A stretch of 64,000 nt of DNA from Sediminibacterium sp. (GCA_017537025.1 JAFWCB010000007.1:62001-126000); one strand, 5' to 3'; shown: positions 1-8,399, counted from the first letter of the stretch. Numbers and translations: made by a program. Notes: generated from the sequence alone by a model not told the origin.

Positions 1-1
1 T

Positions 2-1105
2 AATAGTTTTCGGAGGATTCCATGGGAAGATAATACCCCCTTTTTTCTGGGAGAATTACTAAATAAAGAAAGTGAAGCATCGGAAGTATGTGGCAGACAA
101 TTACTCAAAAAAATAATTGCCAAATCGAGATCATTAGGATTAGAACCCACTTGCTCACAAGAATTTGAATGGTTTAATTTTTCGGAAACACCACAGTCCA
201 TTCACGAGAAAAATTTTAAAGACCTTACCCCCATTACTCCGGGTATGTTTGGTTATTCCATATTAAGAACGAGTTTAAAAAATGATTTCTTTACTGCATT
301 ATTTGAGCAACTTGGAAAATTTAATATTCCAATAGAAGGATTGCATACGGAAACAGGTGCGGGAACTTATGAGGCTGCTATTACTTACACGAATGCGCTA
401 GAGGCAGCAGATAGAGCTGTATTGTTTAAAACGGCTGTAAAAGAAATCGCTTACAAACACGGTATCATGGCTACATTCATGGCTAAGGTTCATGAAAACT
501 TACCGGGTTGTGGCGGACATATTCATCAAAGTTTATGGGATATCGAAAGTGGAACTAATTTATTTTATGATCGAAGATCAGCCACCAATATGAGTGAATT
601 GATGGAGCAATATATAGCCGGGCAACTGTATTGCTTACCACATATTCTACCCTTCTTTGCGCCAACAATTAATAGCTATAAACGATTGGTGGAAGGTGCT
701 TGGGCTCCAACCACTCTAACATGGGGAATAGATAACAGAACAGTTGCGATTAGGGTACTGAATAATAGTGCAAATGCCTGTAGAGTAGAAACAAGAGTAC
801 CGGGTGCTGATGTAAATCCCTATTTGGCGATTGCCGCATCTATCGGGACCGGCTTATATGGTATTGAAAACAAACTAACATTACAAAGTATAACAACCGG
901 TAATGGATATAAAGAAGAAAAGTACGGAAGATTACCGGCAACTTTAGAATTAGCCACAGCGCGAATGAAGCAAACCGGGCTGGCCCATGAAATTTTTGGA
1001 GACGCATTCACCAATCATTTCATAGCTACCAGAGAATGGGAATGGAGACAGCATTTAAAACCAGTTACGGATTGGGAATTAAAACGTTATTTCGAAATCA
1101 TTTGA
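2..1105 (+). CDS. Glutamine synthetase family protein (5' end outside window)
   Basis: The frame is open from base 2 and gives 367 C-terminal residues, so about 80 N-terminal residues are missing compared with the usual 440-450. Family hallmarks are visible: an ETGAGTYE segment matching the glutamate/metal-binding strand, GCGGHIHQSL (the ATP-binding HxH loop), NSYKRLVEGAWAP, and NACRVETRVPGADVNPYLA near the C-terminus. The family ligates ammonia or an amine to the gamma-carboxyl of glutamate using ATP. One base separates its stop from the next start, and the two downstream genes are an alcohol and an aldehyde dehydrogenase. I therefore infer a gamma-glutamyl-amine ligase (PuuA/GlnA4-like) rather than the nitrogen-assimilating enzyme. 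Substrate is unknown. Confidence 0.85.
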   Translation, partial: NSFRRIPWEDNTPFFLGELLNKESEASEVCGRQLLKKIIAKSRSLGLEPTCSQEFEWFNFSETPQSIHEKNFKDLTPITPGMFGYSILRTSLKNDFFTALFEQLGKFNIPIEGLHTETGAGTYEAAITYTNALEAADRAVLFKTAVKEIAYKHGIMATFMAKVHENLPGCGGHIHQSLWDIESGTNLFYDRRSATNMSELMEQYIAGQLYCLPHILPFFAPTINSYKRLVEGAWAPTTLTWGIDNRTVAIRVLNNSANACRVETRVPGADVNPYLAIAASIGTGLYGIENKLTLQSITTGNGYKEEKYGRLPATLELATARMKQTGLAHEIFGDAFTNHFIATREWEWRQHLKPVTDWELKRYFEII

Positions 1106-1106
1106 T

Positions 1107-2246
1107 ATGAGTATACTACAATATAATTTTCCTACTACCATTCGTTTTGGTGCGGGTGCAGTTCAAGAACTAGGTCCCTATTTGAAAAAGCATCAATTAG
1201 TGGCCCCATTAATAGTTACAGATCCAACCGTTGCACAGCTCCCTTTTTTTAAGCAATTGATTAGCCGGCTATCTGCACAATCCATAGCCGTTGAGGTTTT
1301 TTCAGAAATCCATAAAAACCCAGTTAAATCTGATGTTTACAAGGGTACCGACTATTGGGATAATACCAAAAGAGATTGTGTAATTGGTATCGGCGGCGGT
1401 GCTGCCATTGACGTTGCCCGATCCATTGTATTACGCGTCAATCATAGAGAAGATTTATTTGTATATGATGATTTAATTGGGGGTGATGTATTTGTAACGA
1501 ATGATGTTCCTCATTTTATTACCATACCCACAACAGCCGGTACAGGTAGCGAAGTAGGAAGAAGTGCCATTATTGCGGATGATGAAACATACCAGAAAAA
1601 AATTCTTTTCTCTCCGAAACTATTAGCAAAAATTATTTTTGCTGATCCCGAACTAACCTACGATTTACCAGCTTTTATCACTGCGGCAACAGGTATGGAT
1701 GCACTCACGCATAATATGGAAGCCTATCTGGCAAAAATGCATCATCCACTTTGCGAAGGCATTGCACTAGAGGGAATATCGTTGATTCATCAATCATTGG
1801 AAACCGCCGTAAATAATCCAACTCCAGAAGCTAGGGCTAATATGCTTATCGCCTCTTTAATGGGGGCAGTAGCATTTCAAAAAGGATTAGGCATTGTGCA
1901 TTCGTTGGCACATCCACTCTCTTCTTTATTAGATACCCATCATGGATTAGCTAATGCCATCAACTTACCCTATGGTATGGAATTTAATATTGCAGGCGCT
2001 GAAGATAAATTCAAACGGATAGCACAAGTATTAGCATTAAAAGAACAGATAGGAGAAGCAGTAGTAAATTATTTATTTCAATTAAATAGCGATATCAATA
2101 TTCCGCATCATCTAAAAGAAATTGGCGTAAAATCGGAACATATTGAAACCTTAAGTGATTTAGCTATTGCTGATTTTGCTCATCCCAATAATCATAAACC
2201 TGTAAGCAGAGAAAACTTTAAAGAATTATACCATAAGGCTCTATAA
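1107..2246 (+). CDS. Iron-containing (group III) alcohol dehydrogenase
   Basis: A 379-residue cytoplasmic NAD(P)-dependent enzyme interconverting an alcohol and an aldehyde. The N-terminal dinucleotide fold carries GIGGGAAIDVARS (residues 94-106) and TIPTTAGTGSEVGRSA (139-154). The helical C-terminal domain holds the four metal ligands expected from the FucO family: D198, H202, H265 and H279, with the family spacing (4, 63 and 14 residues). The gene starts one base after the glutamine synthetase-like gene and ends one base before the aldehyde dehydrogenase, so the three are almost certainly co-transcribed. In that context it probably oxidises a hydroxyl group on the gamma-glutamylated product. 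Whether the metal is Fe or Zn cannot be read from sequence. Confidence 0.92.
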   Translation: MSILQYNFPTTIRFGAGAVQELGPYLKKHQLVAPLIVTDPTVAQLPFFKQLISRLSAQSIAVEVFSEIHKNPVKSDVYKGTDYWDNTKRDCVIGIGGGAAIDVARSIVLRVNHREDLFVYDDLIGGDVFVTNDVPHFITIPTTAGTGSEVGRSAIIADDETYQKKILFSPKLLAKIIFADPELTYDLPAFITAATGMDALTHNMEAYLAKMHHPLCEGIALEGISLIHQSLETAVNNPTPEARANMLIASLMGAVAFQKGLGIVHSLAHPLSSLLDTHHGLANAINLPYGMEFNIAGAEDKFKRIAQVLALKEQIGEAVVNYLFQLNSDINIPHHLKEIGVKSEHIETLSDLAIADFAHPNNHKPVSRENFKELYHKAL

Positions 2247-2247
2247 T

Positions 2248-3612
2248 ATGAAAATTATTAACCCTGCCACGGAAGAACTCATTCAAGAAATAGCAAGTTC
2301 AACAGAACAATCTCTCGATCAATCTTTCAAGGAATTATCAAATGGACAACGTCATTGGAAGTTAACTTCACTCGCATCCAGAATTGAAAAACTTGCCAAA
2401 TTTTCAGACTTACTGGCGGAAGAGGCTGAACAATTGGCTTACGATTTAAGTAGCGAGATGGGAAAGCCTTTAGCCCAGGCAAAAAATGAAATTAACGGAG
2501 CAAGAATCCGAATAGCTTGGATGCTTAAGAATGCCGACAAATACTTGAGTAATGAAGTAATGACTGATACAGAAGGTTTACAAGAAATTATTGTACATGA
2601 GCCTTTGGGTGTGGTGTGTAATATTTCGGCTTGGAATTATCCGTTTTTAGTGGGCGTTAACGTGTTTATTCCGGCATTATTAGCCGGTAATACGGTAATG
2701 TACAAACCTTCAGAATATGCAACGCTAACCGGTCTGCATATTCAACGACTACTTTATGCTGCCAGGATTCCGGAAAATTGTTTTAAAGTAGCCATTGGAG
2801 CCAAAGATGTTGGGGAGTATTTACTAAACTTACCTTTTAATGGTTATTTTTTCACCGGTTCCTATGCAACCGGCAAATACATTTATGAAAAAGTAGCCAA
2901 AAAAATGGTTGTTTGTCAGTGTGAGTTAGGCGGCAAAGACCCACTCTATATTGCCGATGATATTCATGATATTGAAAAAGTAGCTGCTGCCACTGCGGAT
3001 GGTGCATTTTATAATAATGGGCAAAGCTGTTGTGCGGTAGAAAGGATTTATGTGCATGAAAAAATAGCAAATGCCTATATCGATGCATTTGTAAAAGAAG
3101 TAAAGTCGTGGAAGATAGGTAATCCCTTCGAAGAGGGTGTTTATATGGGTCCACTTAGCAGAGCAGAACAAATTTCGCTTCTTGAAAATCAAATTAGTGA
3201 TGCTGTAGAAAAAGGTGCAACCATACTAAGCGGTGGTAAAAGAATAGCCGGAAAGGGATATTATTTTGAGCCTACAGTGTTAACCAATGTGTCACATGAT
3301 ATGCTGGTAATGAAAGAAGAAAGTTTTGGTCCGGTTATAGGTATCTCCGTGGTAAAAGATGATGAAGAAGCTATTGAAAAAATGAATGATACAGCATTTG
3401 GATTGACTGCGGGTGTGTATGCTAGCGACGAAGAAAGAGCGCGTAACATTTTAAATAAGATGAACTCAGGAACAGGCTACTGGAATTGTTGCGATAGAGT
3501 GAGTGCCCCTCTTCCTTGGAGTGGAAGAAAACATTCGGGTATCGGTAGTACATTATCTTATGTAGGGTTAAGAGCATTCACGCAGCCTAAAGCGTTGCAT
3601 TTAAAAAGATAA
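2248..3612 (+). CDS. NAD(P)-dependent aldehyde dehydrogenase
   Basis: A 454-residue member of the ALDH superfamily, oxidising an aldehyde to a carboxylate. The catalytic residues are present: N130 in ISAWNYPF (oxyanion hole), the general base E226 in CELGGKDP, and the nucleophile C261 in NNGQSCC. It is shorter than the usual 480-500 residues, mainly because the N-terminus starts directly at the NPATEE strand, as in succinate-semialdehyde-type members. It is the third gene of a tightly packed operon (one-base gaps). The inferred role is the second oxidation after the alcohol dehydrogenase, giving a gamma-glutamyl amino acid from a gamma-glutamyl amino-alcohol. Substrate is inferred from context only. 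Confidence 0.92.
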   Translation: MKIINPATEELIQEIASSTEQSLDQSFKELSNGQRHWKLTSLASRIEKLAKFSDLLAEEAEQLAYDLSSEMGKPLAQAKNEINGARIRIAWMLKNADKYLSNEVMTDTEGLQEIIVHEPLGVVCNISAWNYPFLVGVNVFIPALLAGNTVMYKPSEYATLTGLHIQRLLYAARIPENCFKVAIGAKDVGEYLLNLPFNGYFFTGSYATGKYIYEKVAKKMVVCQCELGGKDPLYIADDIHDIEKVAAATADGAFYNNGQSCCAVERIYVHEKIANAYIDAFVKEVKSWKIGNPFEEGVYMGPLSRAEQISLLENQISDAVEKGATILSGGKRIAGKGYYFEPTVLTNVSHDMLVMKEESFGPVIGISVVKDDEEAIEKMNDTAFGLTAGVYASDEERARNILNKMNSGTGYWNCCDRVSAPLPWSGRKHSGIGSTLSYVGLRAFTQPKALHLKR

Positions 3613-3620
3613 TAGACCGC

Positions 3621-3646
3621 CCTTCAACGAGCTCAGGGTGACAGAA
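3621..3646. repeat. Dispersed intergenic repeat fragment (CTTCGACAAGCTCAG-like)
   Basis: The segment reads close to CTTCGACAAGCTCAG followed by GGTGACA, with two differences. From memory this motif recurs between genes in many unrelated bacterial genomes. It sits between the aldehyde dehydrogenase stop and the sirtuin start. Related pieces occur in the coding sequence of the E2 acyltransferase in this window (16167-16190, 16313-16339 and 16971-16985). Confidence 0.5.
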
Positions 3647-3648
3647 GG

Positions 3649-3669
3649 TAGACCATTGACCACTGACTA
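3649..3669. repeat. Degenerate heptamer tract (TTGACCA type)
   Basis: Three consecutive 7-bp units (for example TAGACCA, TTGACCA) in strict phase just upstream of the sirtuin start. It belongs to the same class as the other heptamer tracts in this window, though with a different unit. Confidence 0.6.
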
Positions 3670-3676
3670 AATAAAT

Positions 3677-4375
3677 ATGAGTAATAAAACGAAAATTGTA
3701 GTGTTATCTGGTGCCGGCATTTCCGCGGAAAGCGGACTTCGAACTTTTCGTGATAGCGATGGATTATGGGAAGGGTATAATGTGTATGAAGTAGCTACGC
3801 CTGGCGGTTGGGCTGCTAATATGCCTTTGGTGCTCGATTTTTATAATATGCGTAGAAGAGATGTGGCGAATGCCAAGCCCAATGCGGCACATACTGGCTT
3901 AGCTGAATTAGAAAAAGAGTTTGATGTAACCATTATCACACAAAATATTGACGATTTACACGAGCGAGGCGGCAGTACTAACGTCTTGCATTTACATGGA
4001 GAAATTTTTAAAATGTGCAGTGAACGAAATAAAAATATCACTTATGAAATTATTGGAGATATTAAACCGGGAGATCTTGCACCCGATGGTGCACAATTGA
4101 GGCCATTTATTGTTTGGTTTGAAGAAGAGGTTCCTTTATTACCAGAGGCAGCAGCAATAATTACCGCTGCCGATATTTTTGTTGTGATTGGGACTTCTTT
4201 ACAAGTTTATCCTGCAGCCAGTTTAATTCACTATGCACCAAAGCATGCGAAAAAGTTTATTATCGATAAAAAGATACCCCCTATCCCATCCAACTTGGGA
4301 ATTGAAGCTATAGAAGCTACAGCATCGGAAGGGGTATTGCTGTTGAAGGAAAAATTATTAGCAGGTAGATCCTAG
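3677..4375 (+). CDS. cobB: Sir2-family NAD-dependent protein deacylase (class III)
   Basis: A 232-residue sirtuin that removes acyl groups from lysine using NAD+. NAD-binding motifs are GAGISAESG (12-20) and TQNIDDLHERGG (88-99), with catalytic H107 in HLHGE and GTSLQVYP (172-179). Y56 and R59 in FYNMRRR match the Tyr/Arg pair that recognises succinyl/malonyl groups in SIRT5/CobB-type enzymes, so desuccinylase or demalonylase activity is plausible. Oddities: the zinc-binding Cys tetrad is absent, with only C114 in the region that normally carries it, and the usual HIVWFGE motif reads FIVWFEE. Loss of the zinc cysteines is, as I recall, common in Bacteroidota homologues. It is probably transcribed separately from the upstream operon, since repeats fill the gap. 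Confidence 0.88.
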   Translation: MSNKTKIVVLSGAGISAESGLRTFRDSDGLWEGYNVYEVATPGGWAANMPLVLDFYNMRRRDVANAKPNAAHTGLAELEKEFDVTIITQNIDDLHERGGSTNVLHLHGEIFKMCSERNKNITYEIIGDIKPGDLAPDGAQLRPFIVWFEEEVPLLPEAAAIITAADIFVVIGTSLQVYPAASLIHYAPKHAKKFIIDKKIPPIPSNLGIEAIEATASEGVLLLKEKLLAGRS

Positions 4376-4378
4376 ACA

Positions 4379-4406
4379 GTCTATCGTCTTTGGTCTACCG
4401 TCTATT
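4379..4406. repeat. Degenerate heptamer tract (GTCTATC type)
   Basis: Four consecutive 7-bp units in perfect phase, each beginning GTCT (for example GTCTATC, GTCTACC), between the sirtuin stop and the ychF promoter. A TTG at 4390 that could open the ychF frame earlier lies inside this tract, which argues against its use as a start. Confidence 0.75.
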
Positions 4407-4409
4407 CCC

Positions 4410-4417
4410 TATCTTCG
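4410..4417 (+). promoter_or_regulatory. Candidate -7 box TATCTTCG for ychF
   Basis: Matches the Bacteroidota TAnnTTTG -7 consensus with one change (TTCG) and lies 17 bases before the ATG at 4435, giving a short leader. It supports the ATG over the upstream TTG. Confidence 0.5.
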
Positions 4418-4434
4418 CGCCTCAAATCGAAAAT

Positions 4435-5538
4435 ATGGCATTACAGGCAGGTATCGTAGGCTTACCTAACGTAGGGAAATCAACTCTTTTTAACGCGGTG
4501 AGTAATAGCGCTAAAGCACAGGCAAGTAACTACCGTTTCTGTACTATTGAACCCAATGTGGGCTTGGTTGATGTTCCCGATGAACGCCTGACTAAACTTG
4601 CTGAACTGGTAAATCCGCAAAAAATTATTCCTACACAGATGGAGATAGTAGATATTGCCGGTCTAGTGAAGGGTGCAAGCAAGGGAGAAGGTTTAGGTAA
4701 TAAGTTTTTGGGTAATATTCGGGAAGTAGATGCTATTATCCATGTAATTCGTTGTTTTGAAGACGAAAATGTTTTGAGAGAAGAAGGTGCCATAAATCCT
4801 ATCAGCGATAAAGAAATAATAGAAACTGAACTCCAATTAAAGGATTTGGAAAGTGTAGAAAAGAAAATGCAGCGTGTTGAAAAAATGGCACGAGTGGGCA
4901 GTGATACCAAAGCAAAAGCTGAATTCGAAATTCTACAACGCTGCAAAAATCATTTAGAAGCCGGTAAAAGTATTTTTGGTTTGGGATTAAGCAAAGAGGA
5001 AAAAGTGGCTATTGCCGATTTATTCTTACTTACGGATAAACCCGTTCTTTATGTTGCTAATGTAGATGAAGCATCTATGCATACCGGGAATAAATATGCT
5101 GAGCAATTAAAGGCAATGGCTACATCAGAGGGTGCTGAAGTCATTGTAATGTGTAATAACATAGAAGCGCAAATTGCCGAGATGGATAACCCCGATGATA
5201 AGCAGATGTTTATGGAAGAATATAAAATGACGGAACCTGCTTTAAATAGATTAATTCGCTCCACATACCATTTACTCAATTTAGATACTTATTTCACAGC
5301 AGGTGTTCAGGAAGTAAGAGCATGGACGATCCACAAGGGTTGGAAAGCCCCCCAAGCTGCCGGCGTTATTCATACCGATTTTGAAAAAGGGTTTATTAAG
5401 GCTGAAGTAATTGCTTACGAGGATTTTATAAAATACGGCTCTGAAGCAGCTTGTAGAGAAAATGGTAAATTACGTATCGAAGGAAAGGAATATATTGTTA
5501 AAGACGGAGATGTGATGCATTTCCGATTCAACGTATAA
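4435..5538 (+). CDS. ychF: Redox-regulated ATPase YchF (Obg-like ATPase 1 family)
   Basis: A 367-residue P-loop protein of the TRAFAC class, close to the 363 residues of E. coli YchF. The P-loop GLPNVGKST is near the N-terminus and the DIAGLVKGASKGEGLGNKFL switch region follows. The fourth nucleotide motif reads NVDE instead of NKxD, the substitution that makes this family prefer ATP to GTP. The C-terminus is the TGS domain, ending in VKDGDVMHFRFNV. It binds ribosomes and modulates translation and oxidative-stress responses in other bacteria. I chose the ATG at 4435 because homologues start MALQAGIVGLPNVGKS and because the alternative TTG at 4390 lies in an intergenic heptamer tract upstream of the likely promoter. 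Confidence 0.95.
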   Translation: MALQAGIVGLPNVGKSTLFNAVSNSAKAQASNYRFCTIEPNVGLVDVPDERLTKLAELVNPQKIIPTQMEIVDIAGLVKGASKGEGLGNKFLGNIREVDAIIHVIRCFEDENVLREEGAINPISDKEIIETELQLKDLESVEKKMQRVEKMARVGSDTKAKAEFEILQRCKNHLEAGKSIFGLGLSKEEKVAIADLFLLTDKPVLYVANVDEASMHTGNKYAEQLKAMATSEGAEVIVMCNNIEAQIAEMDNPDDKQMFMEEYKMTEPALNRLIRSTYHLLNLDTYFTAGVQEVRAWTIHKGWKAPQAAGVIHTDFEKGFIKAEVIAYEDFIKYGSEAACRENGKLRIEGKEYIVKDGDVMHFRFNV

Positions 5539-5548
5539 ACGAAATACC

Positions 5549-6667
5549 ATGCAAATATCCCACTGGGAACAAACAACATATTATCGAGAAGCCGATATAG
5601 TGATTGCCGGTGCCGGATTAATGGGCTTATGGAGTGCATGGGAACTACTACAAAAGAACCCGCATCTTGCCATTACGATCCTTGATAAGTATCCGACCCC
5701 ATTAGGAGCTTCCACACGCAATGCCGGCTTCGCATGTTTTGGCAGTCTAACCGAGTTGATTTCCGATGAAGCTACGATGGGTACGGATGCTATGCTCGCC
5801 ATTGTTGAAATGCGTTATAAAGGCATTGAAAAAATAAAACAGTTATTTGAAGAAAAAGAAATTGATTATGATGCCTGTGGTGGTTACGAAACCTTATTGT
5901 CTTCTCATGCAGCTTACTCAAGTTTAACCGAAAGAATCGATTATTTTAATCAACTAGTTTTTCCTTTTATAAAAACAAATGCATTCGAACTTGCCAGCAA
6001 TCGACTGTCAATATTAGGATTGAAGAATTTTGATGCACTTATTTTTAATCGCTGCGAAGCTGGCATTCATAGCGGTAAATTGGTAAATGCACTCTCCCAA
6101 AAATTAATAGCTAGAGGTGTAAAAATATTATTTGGCAATGGTATTGAGTCCTATCATTCAAGCAATAAGCAGATAGAGATCCTGCTAACTAATAAAGCTA
6201 CTATAAAGGCGGGCCAATTATTATTGGCTACGAATGCTTATACCAATGCTATTACCGGAAAAAATTGGGTTACTCCGGGGCGCGGACAAATACTGCTTTC
6301 TTCCCCTATTACCGGTTTGAAAACAATTGGCACTTTTCATTTTGATGAAGGTTTTTATTATTGGCGAAATATAGGCGATCGTATATTAATAGGTGGTGCG
6401 CGTAATGCCAATTTTGAAGCGGAAGAAACAACAGACTTAAACGGTTCTGATACTATCCGACATGTTTTATCCGATTTCCTACAAAAACATTTCAATGATC
6501 CCATTACAATAGCGCAGAGCTGGAGCGGAATCATGGGTTTTACAAAAGATAAAAAACCTCTGCTGGTGCAGTTAGAAGATAATGTTTTTGCTGCCACCGC
6601 CTGCAATGGTATGGGTGTTGCTTTGAGTCCGGTTTGGGCGGAAACAGTTGCTGCCACTCTGCTTTAA
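5549..6667 (+). CDS. FAD-dependent oxidoreductase, DAO/OrdL-like family
   Basis: A 372-residue flavoprotein. The N-terminal Rossmann fold reads ADIVIAGAGLMGLWSAWELL, followed by GASTRNAGFACFGS, the FAD-binding loop typical of D-amino-acid oxidase/OrdL-type enzymes. The C-terminal SWSGIMGFTKDKKPL and CNGMGVALSP stretches match the second FAD-contact region. Members oxidise amines, N-methyl amino acids or gamma-glutamylputrescine (PuuB). It lies 2 kb downstream of the glutamine synthetase/dehydrogenase operon on the same strand, but the sirtuin and ychF separate them, so a link to gamma-glutamyl metabolism is only speculation. It starts 10 bases after ychF. Substrate unknown. Confidence 0.8.
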   Translation: MQISHWEQTTYYREADIVIAGAGLMGLWSAWELLQKNPHLAITILDKYPTPLGASTRNAGFACFGSLTELISDEATMGTDAMLAIVEMRYKGIEKIKQLFEEKEIDYDACGGYETLLSSHAAYSSLTERIDYFNQLVFPFIKTNAFELASNRLSILGLKNFDALIFNRCEAGIHSGKLVNALSQKLIARGVKILFGNGIESYHSSNKQIEILLTNKATIKAGQLLLATNAYTNAITGKNWVTPGRGQILLSSPITGLKTIGTFHFDEGFYYWRNIGDRILIGGARNANFEAEETTDLNGSDTIRHVLSDFLQKHFNDPITIAQSWSGIMGFTKDKKPLLVQLEDNVFAATACNGMGVALSPVWAETVAATLL

Positions 6668-6702
6668 CCATTTATTTCGAGCTTCTTACTTATTTTTACC
6701 GT

Positions 6703-7503
6703 ATGAAATATTTATCCTCCATCGTACTCTTATTCTCATTATTTACTGCTTGTAACCCTCCTGCCGAAGAGGTTTCCTCTAGTAATACTAATACTATTGC
6801 AGCACCTACAGTACTCAACTATAGTATTTTAGCCATATACCCACATGATACTGCTTCTTATACCCAGGGATTAATTTGGGAAAATAATATGCTTTATGAA
6901 GGTACCGGTTTATATAAAGTGAGTAAACTTCGTATCAATGAGTTAAAAACGGGTAAAGCCACTAAATCTATCAATCTACCTAATAACATTTTTGGAGAAG
7001 GCATTACTTTACTCAATGGCAAGATTTATCAGTTAACTTACCAAGAGCATATTGTGTATGTATACGATGCCAAAACCTTTAAAAAAGAAAAAGAATTTAA
7101 TTGGCCATACGAAGGTTGGGGTATTACCCATAACGGCAAGCAACTTATAGTTTCAACCGGCGGTAGTAATTTATATTTTATAAATCCTGAAACTTTTAAG
7201 GTTGAAAAAACGGTAGGTGTTAGCGATAATAATGGCTATATCGATAGTATCAATGAATTGGAATTTGTAAACGGTTTCGTGTATGCGAATAGATATCAAA
7301 CAAATTACATTCTCAAAATAGATCCTGCTTCAGGAACAGTTGTTGCGCGTGCCGATTTAACAGGTATTTTGGAAAAGAATAATTTCCCGCCAACAGATGA
7401 TTACGATAGAGTGTTAAATGGCATTGCCTATAATGCAGCCTCACAGAGTTTCTATATCACCGGTAAAAAATGGCCTGCACTATTCGAAGTAAAGTTTAAC
7501 TAG
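6703..7503 (+). CDS. Glutaminyl-peptide cyclotransferase, lipoprotein
   Basis: A 266-residue secreted protein of the glutamine cyclotransferase family (plant/bacterial type, a five-bladed beta-propeller unrelated to animal enzymes), which converts N-terminal Gln to pyroglutamate. The N-terminus is a lipoprotein signal with lipobox LFTAC, so the mature protein is lipid-anchored and periplasmic or surface-exposed. Recognisable segments include SYTQGLIWENNMLYEGTG and the C-terminal NGIAYNAASQSFYITGKKWP, typical of the family. T9SS substrates often acquire N-terminal pyroglutamate after signal cleavage, which would fit the secretion genes elsewhere in this window (inference). I chose the ATG at 6703 because an upstream in-frame start would bury the signal peptide. 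A TATTTTTA box at 6691-6698 leaves almost no leader. Confidence 0.87.
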   Translation: MKYLSSIVLLFSLFTACNPPAEEVSSSNTNTIAAPTVLNYSILAIYPHDTASYTQGLIWENNMLYEGTGLYKVSKLRINELKTGKATKSINLPNNIFGEGITLLNGKIYQLTYQEHIVYVYDAKTFKKEKEFNWPYEGWGITHNGKQLIVSTGGSNLYFINPETFKVEKTVGVSDNNGYIDSINELEFVNGFVYANRYQTNYILKIDPASGTVVARADLTGILEKNNFPPTDDYDRVLNGIAYNAASQSFYITGKKWPALFEVKFN

Positions 7504-8389
7504 ATTTCTTAAAAACATATATCACTGAACTGCAAGCCTGGGCATTGAATAATGCACTTGCATTAGATCTCAGCCCATGCCATAGCGCGGCAATTATACT
7601 GGATTTACCTTTTTTATATTGCTCACTTAATAAACTCACATAAACAGCATCAAACCACATAGGTTTAATAGATTCGATCTCAAAGCCATACAGTTTGCCT
7701 AATTTTTCCATTGATGAGGGAGAGAAATGATATAAATGTCGGGGTACATCATAAGCCGCCCAGTATTCACCATAGTGTCCTGCATCATAACTAGTATAGT
7801 TTGGCACAGCAATTATTAGTCGCCCTTCTTTAACCAGGATCTTTGCAAAAACTTCCCAATATCCCTTCAAATCATGCACATGCTCTAATACATGCCACAT
7901 GGTAATGGCATTCATAGAATCATTATTCAATGAATATAGTTCATCCGGAAGAGCTAATGCTATTCCATAATTCTTGAAAGCCTGAGCGCGAGCAGTGGCA
8001 TCGGGTTCTAAGCCTTTTACCTCCCACCCTGCTTGTTGCATTACATGCGTAAAAGCACCTGTTCCTGCACCGATATCTAATAATTTTCCTCTTTTTAACC
8101 CTGTGATACGGGTAATCAATTTTTGTTTTTGACGTAAAGTAAATTTTCGAACCCAATGATACATAGTATTTACCAACCCCTCTTTAGTATCGCTATGCGA
8201 AATGTATGCGTTGGATTGATAATATTTACCAATTTCATTGATACCGGGAACAGCTTGGGTAAACCGAAGTGAGCAATCGGAACATTCGCAAATTTCATAA
8301 ACCTCTTTACTTACGGTGTGATCAATGGCTTTAATTACCGGAGAAAATCTTTTGCTGGCACAAGCCGGACAAGCCTCGTAGTATATCAT
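7496..8389 (-). CDS. Class I SAM-dependent methyltransferase with N-terminal zinc finger
   Basis: 297 residues. An N-terminal four-cysteine element (CPAC near residue 8 and CECSDC about 30 residues later) precedes a class I methyltransferase fold with motif I LLDIGAGTGAFTHVM and acidic motif II GLEPD. This layout is common in small-molecule or sugar C-/O-methyltransferases of Bacteroidota. I chose the ATG at 8389: it falls 10 bases after the upstream gene's stop, whereas the longer frame from 8434 would overlap that gene and push the zinc finger away from the N-terminus. It is the last gene of the operon running 13858 to 7496. Its stop overlaps the stop of the convergent cyclotransferase gene by 8 bases. 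Substrate unknown. Confidence 0.82.
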   Translation of the reverse strand: MIYYEACPACASKRFSPVIKAIDHTVSKEVYEICECSDCSLRFTQAVPGINEIGKYYQSNAYISHSDTKEGLVNTMYHWVRKFTLRQKQKLITRITGLKRGKLLDIGAGTGAFTHVMQQAGWEVKGLEPDATARAQAFKNYGIALALPDELYSLNNDSMNAITMWHVLEHVHDLKGYWEVFAKILVKEGRLIIAVPNYTSYDAGHYGEYWAAYDVPRHLYHFSPSSMEKLGKLYGFEIESIKPMWFDAVYVSLLSEQYKKGKSSIIAALWHGLRSNASALFNAQACSSVIYVFKKSS

Positions 8390-8399
8390 CTTAATACTG

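Noticed and set aside
2852-3192. Two minus-strand frames of 88-100 codons within the aldehyde dehydrogenase gene.
   Set aside because: They are opposite a gene with intact catalytic motifs, rich in His/Tyr/Phe without family resemblance, and have no promoter.
4390-4434. An upstream TTG start extending ychF by 15 residues.
   Set aside because: The extension lies in a heptamer repeat tract and upstream of the probable promoter. Homologues begin at MALQAGIVG.
3677-6667. Assigning the sirtuin, YchF and FAD oxidoreductase to the upstream glutamine synthetase operon as a Puu-like pathway.
   Set aside because: A repeat-filled gap, a separate promoter for ychF and the housekeeping nature of ychF break the continuity. 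The flavoprotein's link to gamma-glutamyl substrates rests on family resemblance alone.
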